DNA of 64,000 nt from Oscillospiraceae bacterium. GTDB lineage: Bacteria; Bacillota; Clostridia; Oscillospirales; CAG-272. The translations under genes and the position numbers were made by a program. The notes beneath the pieces are model-generated. The model saw only the letters and a program-made list of their open reading frames with translations, had not been told where the DNA came from and did not search any database. The stretch is taken from positions 124,001 to 188,000 of the forward strand of contig SVUK01000017.1 of NCBI GenBank assembly GCA_015063325.1. Reading direction: 5' to 3'. Positions 34,223 to 43,414 of the stretch are shown here, piece after piece. Position 1 is the first letter of the stretch; the number at the start of each line of letters is the position of its first letter.

Positions 34223-34857
34223 GATCGGTATTGATTATCGGAATGAGCGAATTCGGCAAGCATTTGGCATATCGGCTTTTGGAGCTGAAGGCAAGCGTTT
34301 GCGTGATCGACATGAACAAAGATCTGATCAATGTGCTTTCCGAGGATTTTGAAAATGCATTTATCGCGGATTGTACCAAGGATGCCGTTTTGAGAGATAT
34401 CGGCGTTTCGTCTTTCGACGTTTGCGTGGTTTCGGTGGGAAAGGATTTTCAAACCGCTTTGGAAATTACTTCAAAACTGCGCGAATATAAAGCAAAGTAC
34501 ATTGTTTCCCGTGCCTCAAGCGAACTGCAATCCAAGTTTTTGAAAATGGCGGGAGCGGATGAAACTGTTTATCCGCAAAAGGATATTGCAAATAAAATTG
34601 CCGTTAAATGCAGTGCTTCCAATCTTTTGGATGTGTTTGAAATTTCGGATGAATACAGCGTTTTTGAAATTGCCGTTCAAAAGGAATGGGTTGGAAAAGC
34701 TTTGCGTGATTCTCACATTCGAAAAAAATACGAGCTTAACGTGATTGCGGTGAAAAACATGCAAACCATTCTCGTGCCGGATGCGGACTACGTTTTCCGG
34801 GATGACGATACGCTGTTTGTTTTCGGAAAATCGAAAAAAGCAAAGAAAATTAAGTAA
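34219..34857 (+). CDS. ktrA: Ktr potassium uptake regulatory subunit (RCK)
   Basis: 212 residues: an RCK-N Rossmann domain (about 1-125) and an RCK-C domain (about 135-205) ending in VFGKSKKAKK. KtrA forms an octameric ring that gates KtrB by nucleotide binding. The glycine motif reads IIGMSEFGKHLA, so the middle Gly of the usual G-x-G-x-x-G is Ser; the Asp at the end of strand 2 (VIDMNKDL) is present. Overlaps ktrB. Confidence 0.94.
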   Translation: MRSVLIIGMSEFGKHLAYRLLELKASVCVIDMNKDLINVLSEDFENAFIADCTKDAVLRDIGVSSFDVCVVSVGKDFQTALEITSKLREYKAKYIVSRASSELQSKFLKMAGADETVYPQKDIANKIAVKCSASNLLDVFEISDEYSVFEIAVQKEWVGKALRDSHIRKKYELNVIAVKNMQTILVPDADYVFRDDDTLFVFGKSKKAKKIK

Positions 34858-34882
34858 TATCTTCTGAAAAAAGGAGAGACCA

Positions 34883-35131
34883 ATGGCAGAAAAAAAGAAA
34901 AAGGCGGATTTTGAATCCTCCCTTGCTCGTTTGGAAGAGATTGTTCGTCGCTTGGACGGCGGAAACGACGGATTGGACGCGTCGCTGAAATTATACGAGG
35001 AAGGAATCGGTTTGGTGCGTGAATGCACAAAAGCATTGGACGCCGCCGAACAGAAAATGAAAGTTGTTTCCTTGCAGCCGGACGGAACCGCCGCATTGAT
35101 TGACGCAGACGGTGGGGGGGACGAAGAATGA
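34883..35131 (+). CDS. xseB: exodeoxyribonuclease VII small subunit
   Basis: 82 residues, helical. The signature FESSLARLEEIVRRLDGG followed by LDASLKLYEEGIGLVREC is typical of XseB. Its stop overlaps the ispA start as ATGA. The usual xseA-xseB adjacency is broken by ktrB-ktrA. Confidence 0.96.
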   Translation: MAEKKKKADFESSLARLEEIVRRLDGGNDGLDASLKLYEEGIGLVRECTKALDAAEQKMKVVSLQPDGTAALIDADGGGDEE

Positions 35132-36018
35132 CCGGGGAAACATTACAGTTAATTTTAGATCGTAACGCAACGATGACCGAACATTTTTTGCAGGGCATTT
35201 ATGCGGAAGATCCGGATTTGAAGATTTTGCTGGACGCGGAACGATACAGCCTTTTTGCAGGCGGAAAACGAATTCGGCCAACGCTCGTTTTGGAGTTCTG
35301 CCGTCTGTTCGGCGGTCGGGAGGCGTCCGCGCTTCCGTTTGCCGCAGCTGTGGAAATGATTCACACCTATTCACTCATCCATGACGATCTTCCGTGTATG
35401 GATGACGATGATCTGCGCCGCGGAAAACCGACCAATCACAAGGTGTTCGGTGATGCAATCGCGCTGTTGGCAGGCGACGCACTCTTGACAGGTGCCTTTG
35501 AAGTTGCGGCGACCAATACCGATGTTGCGCCGGAGGTTGCAACCATGGCGACCGCATATCTTGCAGCCAATGCAGGAAGATACGGTATGATCGGCGGACA
35601 AGTTATGGATATCGAAGGGGAGAGACGGAAACTCTCGCCCGAGGAGCTTTTGAAACTGCATTCTTTAAAAACCGGTGCGCTGATCAATGCGTCCTGTGTT
35701 CTCGGTGCGCTTGCCGCAGGAGTAACGCCGAACGACAGCGCAATGGAAAAGGTGATCCTTTACGCCGAAAAGATCGGTTTGGCATTTCAGATTGTGGACG
35801 ATCTTTTGGATGTGACCGGAGACGAGAAAATGCTTGGGAAAAAAACCGGAGCGGATCAGGAACACGAAAAAAATACGTTTCTTTCTTTCTATAGCGTTGA
35901 TGAGGCGCAGTTCTATGCCGACCGCCTGACGGCGGAAGCAATCGATGCCATTCGTACATTTAAAGAAAATGAAACCTTAGTTGCGCTTGCCAAATGGCTT
36001 GCGACGAGGAAAAAATAA
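35128..36018 (+). CDS. ispA: short-chain polyprenyl diphosphate synthase (FPP synthase type)
   Basis: 296 residues, close to bacterial FPP synthases. First Asp-rich motif in HDDLPCMDDDDLRRG, with the two-residue insert (DDxxxxD) typical of bacterial FPPS; second in QIVDDLLDVTG. GGKRIRP binds diphosphate. Condenses IPP with DMAPP/GPP. The xseA-xseB-ispA order is classical in Firmicutes. It connects to the MEP genes and uppP in this window. Confidence 0.96.
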   Translation: MTGETLQLILDRNATMTEHFLQGIYAEDPDLKILLDAERYSLFAGGKRIRPTLVLEFCRLFGGREASALPFAAAVEMIHTYSLIHDDLPCMDDDDLRRGKPTNHKVFGDAIALLAGDALLTGAFEVAATNTDVAPEVATMATAYLAANAGRYGMIGGQVMDIEGERRKLSPEELLKLHSLKTGALINASCVLGALAAGVTPNDSAMEKVILYAEKIGLAFQIVDDLLDVTGDEKMLGKKTGADQEHEKNTFLSFYSVDEAQFYADRLTAEAIDAIRTFKENETLVALAKWLATRKK

Positions 36019-36033
36019 CAGGGGATAACAAAG

Positions 36034-36495
36034 ATGGATCTTTTAAAGAATTATTGGTTTTGGAGCACGCTTTCCGCTTGGCTGATTGCGCAAACGGCAA
36101 AAATTATCATTGGATTGATCAAAAAAAACCGCCGCAGTTTTTTTACGATTCTGTGCGGCTCCGGCGGAATGCCGAGCGCCCATACTGCCGCCACCGTTTC
36201 GCTGACGACATCATTGATTATAACCTATGGGCTTGCCTCGCCGCTTCCTGTGATTTCGGGACTTTTTGCGCTCGTCATCATGACCGATGCAACCGCTGTT
36301 CGTTTTGAGTCCGAGCGGCATGCACGCTTTCTCAATCGCATGGTGGAAGAGGAACGAGAGCCGGCGCCTGATGACGGAAAACTATTTAAGACCTCGTTGG
36401 GTCATACGGTGGCGCAGGTTGCCGTCGGGTTTGCAATCGGTGTAACTTGTGCGCTTTTGCTCTCCCTGTTGCCGTTTTCTGCCTTTCAAAAATGA
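36034..36495 (+). CDS. divergent PAP2-type (DUF212) membrane protein
   Basis: 153 residues with about four membrane segments. The segment CGSGGMPSAHTAATVSLTTS carries the SGxxPSxHTA-type phosphatase-like motif of DUF212. RFESERHARFLNRM and the GHTVAQVAVGFAIG segment are typical. In plants and bacteria the family's reaction is not firmly known. It lies between ispA and tlyA, and its stop overlaps tlyA as ATGA. Confidence 0.93.
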   Translation: MDLLKNYWFWSTLSAWLIAQTAKIIIGLIKKNRRSFFTILCGSGGMPSAHTAATVSLTTSLIITYGLASPLPVISGLFALVIMTDATAVRFESERHARFLNRMVEEEREPAPDDGKLFKTSLGHTVAQVAVGFAIGVTCALLLSLLPFSAFQK

Positions 36496-37289
36496 GGGCA
36501 GACGTTTACCTCGTCGAAAACGGGTATGCGCCCAGCCGAGAACGTGCCAAAAAATGGATTGAGGAGGGTGTTGCTTTTTCGGACGGGAAACCGATTGAAA
36601 AACCTTCGCAGGAGATTTTACCCGGCGCAGAAATTAAGATTTTGGATACGATGCCGTATGTCGGGCGCGGCGGACTGAAGTTGGAAGCGGCGCTGAACGC
36701 CTTTCAGATCGACGTTTCCGGTCTTTCGGCATTGGATATCGGCGCTTCGACCGGCGGCTTTACCGACTGTTTATTACAGCACGGTGCCAGAAGCGTTTGC
36801 GCGGTGGATTCGGGAAGCGGTCAGCTCGCAAAAAAGCTGCGCGAGGATCCGCGTGTGAAATCTATTGAGCACTGCAATGCAAGATATTTGACCGAAAAGC
36901 AAATCGGCGGCCGCGTTTCCATAATCGTAATGGATGTTTCGTTTATTTCAGCCACCTATTTGATTCCTTTGTTTCCTTCATTGCTTTTGCCTGGCGGCAA
37001 GGCGGTTTGCCTGGTCAAGCCGCAATTTGAGGTTGGAAGAGCGGCGATCGGAAAGGGCGGAATCGTCAAGGACCCGGCTGCTCATAAAGCGGCAATTGAA
37101 CGGGTGGCGGAAGCCGGAAAGAAGGCAGGAATGACGTCTTGCGGTTTAATTCCGTCTCCGATTTTCGGCGGCGACGGAAACCGTGAATTTCTTATTTGTC
37201 TTTCCATGGAGCAGGGGGCGTCGACCGTGGACGAAACCCGGATCCGCCAAGTGATACAACCCGATAAAGGGGGAATAAAAAATGCGTAA
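36492..37289 (+). CDS. tlyA: TlyA-type rRNA 2'-O-methyltransferase
   Basis: 265 residues. An S4 RNA-binding domain (about 1-60, ADVYLVENGYAPSRERAKKWI) precedes an FtsJ-like SAM domain with LDIGASTGGFTDCLLQHG and the catalytic Lys/Asp/Lys/Glu positions (for example MDVSFIS, LVKPQFE). TlyA methylates cytidines in 16S and 23S rRNA. The start at 36492 makes an ATGA overlap. It overlaps nadK by eight bases. Confidence 0.96.
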   Translation: MRADVYLVENGYAPSRERAKKWIEEGVAFSDGKPIEKPSQEILPGAEIKILDTMPYVGRGGLKLEAALNAFQIDVSGLSALDIGASTGGFTDCLLQHGARSVCAVDSGSGQLAKKLREDPRVKSIEHCNARYLTEKQIGGRVSIIVMDVSFISATYLIPLFPSLLLPGGKAVCLVKPQFEVGRAAIGKGGIVKDPAAHKAAIERVAEAGKKAGMTSCGLIPSPIFGGDGNREFLICLSMEQGASTVDETRIRQVIQPDKGGIKNA

Positions 37290-38160
37290 ATTCGCACTAT
37301 TGACCAATTTTAATTTTTATGAAAAGGTGCAGGCGGCGCGACAGGTCGCCGATCGGCTGGAGGAAGCCGGCGGAGAGATTTTGATTGCCGCTTTCAACCG
37401 CGAAAAGCTGATCCGCGCCGGCATCCATCGGGATAGCTTTCAATACCTACCCATGGACGCGCTTTACGAGGAAGCCGACGCATTGATTGTTTTGGGAGGG
37501 GATGGAACCATTCTGGAAACGGCAAGACGAGCGTCGGTTTGCAATAAACCGATTTTAGGCGTCAACCTCGGAAGACTCGGTTTCATGGCGGAGCTGGATT
37601 TAAACGAGCTTTCCTATCTGCCGCGCTTGATTAATGACGATTTTTGGATTGAAACGCGCGCCATGCTTCGTGTGGAGCTGCTTTCAGAGCGTGGAGAGCC
37701 GCGCTCATTCTGCCATGCGCTCAACGACGCAACCATTTCCAACGGTTCAATCTCGCGCATCATTGATCTTTCGCTTTCCGAGAACGGTTCGCCTGTCACT
37801 ACCTATCGTGCCGACGGATTGATCGTTGCAACGCCGACCGGATCGACCGCCTATTCCATGTCGGCAGGCGGTGCCATTGTGGATCCGGCTGTTCCGGCAT
37901 TCTGCGTAACTCCCATTTGTCCGCATTCTTTTGCCGCGCGTCCGCTGATTTTTTCCGATGCGTCTACGCTGGAGATCAAGAACGTTTGCGTACGGGAAAA
38001 GATGCTGTTTTTAACGGTGGACGGACGCATGAACTTTGAAGTTTACCGTAACCAAACTGTCCGAATTACCAAATCCGAGCAAATTACCAAGCTGATCCGA
38101 TTCAAGCAGAACGGATTTTACCAAAAATTCTGCCGCAAAATGCGAGAAGCACATTTTTGA
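37282..38160 (+). CDS. nadK: NAD kinase
   Basis: 292 residues. Makes NADP from NAD. The diagnostic motifs are VLGGDGTILETAR (GGDG) and LGRLGFMAEL, with ATPTGSTAYSMSAGG for NAD binding and NDATIS. tlyA-nadK-argR-recN is a conserved Firmicutes order. ATG 37282 lies in the last tlyA codons after GGGGG. Confidence 0.97.
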   Translation: MRKFALLTNFNFYEKVQAARQVADRLEEAGGEILIAAFNREKLIRAGIHRDSFQYLPMDALYEEADALIVLGGDGTILETARRASVCNKPILGVNLGRLGFMAELDLNELSYLPRLINDDFWIETRAMLRVELLSERGEPRSFCHALNDATISNGSISRIIDLSLSENGSPVTTYRADGLIVATPTGSTAYSMSAGGAIVDPAVPAFCVTPICPHSFAARPLIFSDASTLEIKNVCVREKMLFLTVDGRMNFEVYRNQTVRITKSEQITKLIRFKQNGFYQKFCRKMREAHF

Positions 38161-38176
38161 AATGGAGAATGGAACG

Positions 38177-38632
38177 ATGAAAAAAAACAGACAGGAAAAA
38201 CTTTTGGATCTGATCTCCCGTTATGAGATCGAAACGCAGGAAGAGCTGATTGAAAAACTTCGCGAAAACGGCTACGAAGTGACCCAAGCAACCATCTCGC
38301 GCGATATCCGTGAGTTGAAGATTGCCAAAATGACAACCGGAAAGGGGCGCTATCGCTATGTTCTTCCCAGAAGAATTGAGGATACCCCAAGCGTCAAATT
38401 CAGTGCCGCGCTGATGGATTCGATCGTCAGCGTCAACAATTCAGGAAACATCACGGTGCTCAAAACCTATCCGGGTCTTGCTTCGGCAGTTGCCGCAGGG
38501 ATCGACCACATGAAATTACATCAGATCCTCGGCTGTATCGCAGGCGACGATACCATTTTCGTGCTTACCGTTGATAGTGAAAGCGCCGATGCGCTTGCAA
38601 AACAGGTGCACGATCTTTTGAAAAATATCTGA
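38177..38632 (+). CDS. argR: arginine repressor ArgR/AhrC
   Basis: 151 residues. An N-terminal winged HTH (about 1-70, with TQATISRDIRELKI recognition helix) and a C-terminal hexamerisation and arginine-binding domain (LGCIAGDDTIFVL, with the Asp-Asp pair). Controls arginine genes. ATG 38177 has GGAG nine bases upstream; an ATG at 38162 overlaps that site. The stop TGA shares a base with the recN ATG. Confidence 0.97.
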   Translation: MKKNRQEKLLDLISRYEIETQEELIEKLRENGYEVTQATISRDIRELKIAKMTTGKGRYRYVLPRRIEDTPSVKFSAALMDSIVSVNNSGNITVLKTYPGLASAVAAGIDHMKLHQILGCIAGDDTIFVLTVDSESADALAKQVHDLLKNI

Positions 38633-40311
38633 TGCTAACGTCTCTCCAAATTGAAAATATTGCCGTTATCCGGCAGGTGAATGTCGATTTCCATTCCGGC
38701 TTTTCGGCGCTGACCGGGGAAACCGGTGCAGGAAAATCGTTGCTGATCGACAGTTTGAATCTTCTCCTCGGCAATCGTGTTTCAAGGGAACTTGTGCGAA
38801 CGGGAGAGAGCAGGGCAATCGTCAGCGCTGTTTTTGAATCCATTTCCGAACCGGTAATTACAGAGCTTTCGGAAATGGGAATCTCCTGCGAGGACGGCGT
38901 TCTGCTTTTGCAAAAAACGCTGTTTGCCGACGGCAAATCGCAAACGCGTATGAACGGGCAGATCGTTACGCAGGCAATGCAGAAAAAAGTTGCCGGAATG
39001 CTCGTCAGTATTCACGGGCAGTCGGATAGTCAAAAACTGTTGCAAAAATCAGGGCATCTTTCTCTGGTGGATTCCTATTGCAAGCCGGACGCCGAGCTGA
39101 AAACCTACCGTGGGGTTTACCACGCCTATCGGGAGCTGGAATCCAAGCTTGCGGCGCTTTCGGCTGATACTGCCGAAACGCTTCGCCGAAAGGAAATGCT
39201 TCTGTATCAAATTGCCGATATTGACGCGCTCAAACTGCGCGAAGGGGAAGAAGAGGCGGCGGAGAAAGAGCGCGACCGCCTGTTGAACCTGGAAAAACTC
39301 AATCAGAATGCCGATCTTGCCTACCGCGCTTTGAGCGGTGGGGAAAAGATCAACGCCGCGGCGCTCGTCCGCCGCGCTGGAAGCGCCATTTCCGCGCTTT
39401 CGGGAATCGTGGACGGTGCCGGGGAGCTGGCGGACCGGCTTTCGCGCGTGGAAAGCGAACTGACCGATATTTCGGAAACCGTGCTTTCTTTCGCAGATAA
39501 CGATATTGAGGATCCAACTGCGCGCATTGACCGTTTGGAATCGCGACTGGAAGCCATTGCAAAGCTCAAAAGGAAGTATGGATCGTCCATTGCGGAGATT
39601 CTTGCGTTTCGGAGCCGCGCGGCGGAGGAATTGGAATTGATCGATTGCTCCGACGACCGGCGCGAGGAGCTGGAAATCGAATGCAACCGCCTGCGGAAGG
39701 AAACCGAAAAACTTGCCGGTATTCTCCATGAAAAGCGGAAAAACGCCGTTCGAGCGATTACCGAACAAGTTACCGAAACGCTTGCGTTTCTGGATATGCC
39801 GAAGGTGCGGTTTGATATCGCGCTTTCCCCCTGCGAACCAAATGAAAACGGAACGGACGAAGCGGAATTTCTGATTGCCTCCAATCCGGGAGAACCTTTG
39901 CTGCCCATGACAAAAATTGCGTCGGGCGGCGAACTTTCCCGAATTATGTTGTCCATTCGCTCTGTCATTAACGATCGTGACGGCGCCGGAACGGTGGTAT
40001 TTGATGAGATTGACACCGGTATTTCGGGAAAAACTTCGCGAAAAATCGGCATCAAACTTTTGCAAACCGCAAAAAATGCGCAGGTTTTGTGCGTAACGCA
40101 CAGCGCGCAAATTGCATCGCTTGCCGATACGCATTATCAAGTCAGCAAAACCGAACGCGAGGGAAGAAGCGAAACCAAGGTCCGGAAATTGACCGCTGAC
40201 GAGCGTGTGGAAGAGATTGCGCGGATTCTCGGAGGTATCCATATCACCGACGCCCAGCGCGAAGCCGCACGCGAAATGATTGAAGAATACCGGAAAGAGG
40301 GAACCCGATGA
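38632..40311 (+). CDS. recN: DNA repair protein RecN
   Basis: 559 residues, SMC-like. Walker A GETGAGKSLLIDSL is in the N-terminal head, a central coiled coil runs from about 170 to 400, and the C-terminal head has SGGELSRIMLSIRSV (ABC signature) and VVFDEIDTGISG (Walker B). Acts at double-strand breaks with RecA. Overlaps argR and ybaK. Confidence 0.97.
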   Translation: MLTSLQIENIAVIRQVNVDFHSGFSALTGETGAGKSLLIDSLNLLLGNRVSRELVRTGESRAIVSAVFESISEPVITELSEMGISCEDGVLLLQKTLFADGKSQTRMNGQIVTQAMQKKVAGMLVSIHGQSDSQKLLQKSGHLSLVDSYCKPDAELKTYRGVYHAYRELESKLAALSADTAETLRRKEMLLYQIADIDALKLREGEEEAAEKERDRLLNLEKLNQNADLAYRALSGGEKINAAALVRRAGSAISALSGIVDGAGELADRLSRVESELTDISETVLSFADNDIEDPTARIDRLESRLEAIAKLKRKYGSSIAEILAFRSRAAEELELIDCSDDRREELEIECNRLRKETEKLAGILHEKRKNAVRAITEQVTETLAFLDMPKVRFDIALSPCEPNENGTDEAEFLIASNPGEPLLPMTKIASGGELSRIMLSIRSVINDRDGAGTVVFDEIDTGISGKTSRKIGIKLLQTAKNAQVLCVTHSAQIASLADTHYQVSKTEREGRSETKVRKLTADERVEEIARILGGIHITDAQREAAREMIEEYRKEGTR

Positions 40312-40781
40312 ACAAAACAAACGCCATGCGAATGCTGGACGCCGCAAAAATCCCGTATCAGATTTTGGAATATGAGGTGGACGAATCCGACCTTTCGGGA
40401 ATGCATATTGCAAAGACGCTTGGCTTTCCGCCCGAACAAATGTTCAAAACGCTGGTCGCAAAAGGGGATAAAACCGGATACCTTGTGTTTTGTATTCCGG
40501 TAAACGAAGAAATCGACCTTCGTCGCGCCGCCGTCCTGACCGGAAATAAAAAGATCGAAATGGTGCATGTCAAGGATCTGCTTGCGCTGACCGGTTATAT
40601 TCGCGGCGGCGTTTCGCCGATCGGAATGAAGAAAAAATTCCCAACCTACGTTGCCGAAACCGCCCGGAATTTTTCGGAAATCACCGTCAGCTCCGGCAAA
40701 CGCGGCGCACAGCTTCTTTTGAATTCTGCGGTACTTTTGCGTTTTTTGGAAGCAAAAGTCGGAGATTTTACGCAAAAATAG
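40308..40781 (+). CDS. ybaK: YbaK/EbsC-type Cys-tRNA(Pro) deacylase
   Basis: 157 residues, YbaK/ProX editing domain. NAMRMLDAAKIPYQILEYE at the start, MFKTLVAKGDKTGYLVF, the catalytic Lys region, and GGVSPIGMKKKFPTYV are typical. It hydrolyses mischarged Cys-tRNA(Pro). Start overlaps recN as ATGA. Confidence 0.94.
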   Translation: MNKTNAMRMLDAAKIPYQILEYEVDESDLSGMHIAKTLGFPPEQMFKTLVAKGDKTGYLVFCIPVNEEIDLRRAAVLTGNKKIEMVHVKDLLALTGYIRGGVSPIGMKKKFPTYVAETARNFSEITVSSGKRGAQLLLNSAVLLRFLEAKVGDFTQK

Positions 40782-40817
40782 AAATCAAACCAGATTGTAA
40801 ATAAAGGAAATTAAATT

Positions 40818-42551
40818 ATGCAAACCATTAAAAAACGAGTGGCGGACGCCATTCTTTCCGGAGTGGATTCCATCAATCCTGACCACGGTCTGACCGCCGC
40901 GGAAGTTGCCGGACTGCTGGAATATCCGCCCGATTCCAATATGGGGGACCTTGCATTTCCGTGCTTCCGGTTGAGCAAAGTGCTGCGCCGCTCCCCGGTG
41001 CAAATTGCACAAACCCTTGCCGGAATTGTCAAAGACCGCGCCATCGGCGCTACGTCTGCTGTCAACGGTTATCTCAATTTTACCGTTTCTAACGAGTATT
41101 TGGAAAGCGATGTTGTTCCCGAAATCCTCCAAAAAGGAGAGGATTACGGAAAGCAAACCTTCGGCAAAGGGAAAAAGGTCGTTCTCGACTATTCCTCTCC
41201 CAACGTTGCAAAGCCGTTCCATATCGGGCATTTGGGTACCACCGTTATCGGACATTCCATTCGTAAACTGCACGAGTTTGCCGGGTATGATTGCTTTGGT
41301 ATCAACTATCTCGGCGACTGGGGTACACAATTCGGCAAGCTGATTCTTGCCTTCCGTCTTTGGAGCAATCGAGAAGAGGTTGAAGAGGGCGGCATCGACA
41401 AGCTGGTTTCACTCTACGTCCGAATCAACAACGAGATCAAAGGCGACCCCGAGCAGGGGATCGCTCCGCGCGACGATCTTGCCGACGCCGCGCGCGCTGA
41501 ATTCCATAAACTGGAGACCGGAGATGAGGAAAATCTTGCCCTTTGGCGCTGGTTTGTTGACATCAGCCTGAAAGAATATGAAAAGACCTACAAACAGCTC
41601 GGTATCACCTTTGATTCCTATCTTGGTGAAAGTTTTTACACCGATAAAATGCCGGCGCAAATCGAAAAGCTACGTCAAATGGGATTGCTCAAAATTGACG
41701 ACGGCGCTTCGATTGTCGATCTTTCCGATTATAATATGCCGCCTTGTTTGATTCTGAAACGCGACGGATCGACGCTGTATCCAACGAGGGACATTGCCGC
41801 CGCCGTTTATCGTAAAGAGAACTACCATTTTGATAAAGCTGTCTACGTTACAAGCGCCCAACAGTCGCTTCACTTTGCCCAATGGTTCAAAGTCGTGGAG
41901 TTGATGGGATATCCTTGGTACAATGAACTCGTGCATGTTCCTTACGGCACTGTTTCGCTCGGGGGCGAGAAGCTTGCAACCCGTACCGGAAACGTTGTGC
42001 TTTTGCGAGATCTTTTTGAGCGTGCCATTGAAAAAGTGCGCGAAATTCGCCGCGAAAAGGGACAGATCGCCGAAAACGACGACGAGATCGCCGAGGCAGT
42101 TGGTGTTGGTGCCATTGTATTCTATTATCTTTCCAATAATCGCATGAAAGATATCAACTTTACGATGGACGAGGCGCTCAATTTTGACGGCAATACCGGT
42201 CCTTATGTTCAATATACTTATGCGCGCGCCTGCTCGGTGCTTGCAAAAGCCGGTGGAAACGATGGAAAAACGATTCGGATCACCTGCGAGGAAGAGGCGG
42301 CGCTTGTCAAAACGCTTTGCCGCTTCGGAGAGCGCGTTTGCAATGCCATTGACGATTATGAACCCAGTATTGTCACACGCTTTATTTTGGATGTTGCGGC
42401 GGCATTCAACCGCTTCTATCATAATTGCCCGATCCACACGGCGGATGATCCTGCCGTGCGAGCGTCGCGCTTGAATCTGACAGCGGCTGCCAAAACGGTG
42501 CTTGGCAATGCCTTTGATCTGATCTGTTTGCGCCGTACCGAAAAAGTTTAA
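40818..42551 (+). CDS. argS: arginyl-tRNA synthetase
   Basis: 577 residues. Class I synthetase. The HIGH motif is in KPFHIGHLGTTVIGHSI; the place of KMSKS is taken by EKLATRTGNVV, usual in ArgRS. The N-terminal Add-1 domain (about 1-110) and the C-terminal DALR anticodon domain (about 455-577, VQYTYARACSVL) are present. AAAGGAAATT precedes the ATG. Confidence 0.97.
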   Translation: MQTIKKRVADAILSGVDSINPDHGLTAAEVAGLLEYPPDSNMGDLAFPCFRLSKVLRRSPVQIAQTLAGIVKDRAIGATSAVNGYLNFTVSNEYLESDVVPEILQKGEDYGKQTFGKGKKVVLDYSSPNVAKPFHIGHLGTTVIGHSIRKLHEFAGYDCFGINYLGDWGTQFGKLILAFRLWSNREEVEEGGIDKLVSLYVRINNEIKGDPEQGIAPRDDLADAARAEFHKLETGDEENLALWRWFVDISLKEYEKTYKQLGITFDSYLGESFYTDKMPAQIEKLRQMGLLKIDDGASIVDLSDYNMPPCLILKRDGSTLYPTRDIAAAVYRKENYHFDKAVYVTSAQQSLHFAQWFKVVELMGYPWYNELVHVPYGTVSLGGEKLATRTGNVVLLRDLFERAIEKVREIRREKGQIAENDDEIAEAVGVGAIVFYYLSNNRMKDINFTMDEALNFDGNTGPYVQYTYARACSVLAKAGGNDGKTIRITCEEEAALVKTLCRFGERVCNAIDDYEPSIVTRFILDVAAAFNRFYHNCPIHTADDPAVRASRLNLTAAAKTVLGNAFDLICLRRTEKV

Positions 42552-42575
42552 TCTACCGAAGGGAGAATTTTTATT

Positions 42576-43310
42576 ATGTCCGGACATAGCAAATGGGCAA
42601 ACATCAAGCACAAAAAAGAAAAGACCGACGCCGCAAGAGGTAAAATTTTTACCAAAATCGGCAAAGAGATCACCGTTGCAGTTAAAGAGGGCGGCGGAGA
42701 TCCGAACTCCAACTCCAAACTGCGTGATCTGATCCAGAAGGCAAAAGCCAACAACGTTCCCAATGACAATATTGAGCGTTGCATCAAAAAGGCAATGGGG
42801 TCTTCGGGCGAAAACTATGAGGAAGTTTCCTATGAAGGATACGGTCCTGCCGGCATTGCCGTCATCGTCAACGCTACCACCGACAACCGCAACCGCACTG
42901 CAGGAAATGTGCGCGCCTACTTTTCCAAATATCACGGCAACATGGGTCAAACCGGTTGCGTGGGATATCTTTTTACAGATGTCGGCGAGATCGTCGTCAA
43001 CAACGAGGATGGCGATATCAACGAGGACGAACTGATGGAAAAGGCGCTGGAAGCAGGCGCGTCGGATTTCAAGTCTGACGGGGAAGTGTTCGTTGTTACC
43101 ACCGAGCCGGACGACGTTTATTCCATTCAGGAAGACCTTGCAAAAGCCGGTTACGAAATTCTTTCCGCCGAAAAGACCAAACAGGCTTCCAATTACGTTA
43201 CTTTGACGAATGAGGATGATATCAAATTCATGTCTCTCCTGATTGAAAAATTGGAAGAGGATGACGACGTGATGGATGTTTACCACAACTGGGAGAACTG
43301 CGACGATTAA
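42576..43310 (+). CDS. YebC/PmpR-type transcription or translation factor (TACO1 family)
   Basis: 244 residues. The start SGHSKWANIKHKKEKTDAARG is the family signature; RDLIQKAKANNVPNDNIER and NVRAYFSKYHGNMG follow. The family includes proposed DNA-binding regulators and ribosome-associated factors that ease polyproline translation; which role applies here is not shown. GGGAGAA lies upstream. Confidence 0.97.
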   Translation: MSGHSKWANIKHKKEKTDAARGKIFTKIGKEITVAVKEGGGDPNSNSKLRDLIQKAKANNVPNDNIERCIKKAMGSSGENYEEVSYEGYGPAGIAVIVNATTDNRNRTAGNVRAYFSKYHGNMGQTGCVGYLFTDVGEIVVNNEDGDINEDELMEKALEAGASDFKSDGEVFVVTTEPDDVYSIQEDLAKAGYEILSAEKTKQASNYVTLTNEDDIKFMSLLIEKLEEDDDVMDVYHNWENCDD

Positions 43311-43414
43311 AACCGTAGTTTGCATTTTATGAATTTTTCCCGTTGACCGGGGACACCGACCGAAAAACCGGCAGCCGTTGCCGCCGCGAGGGAACCAATC
43401 CTTTCGGCACGCCG

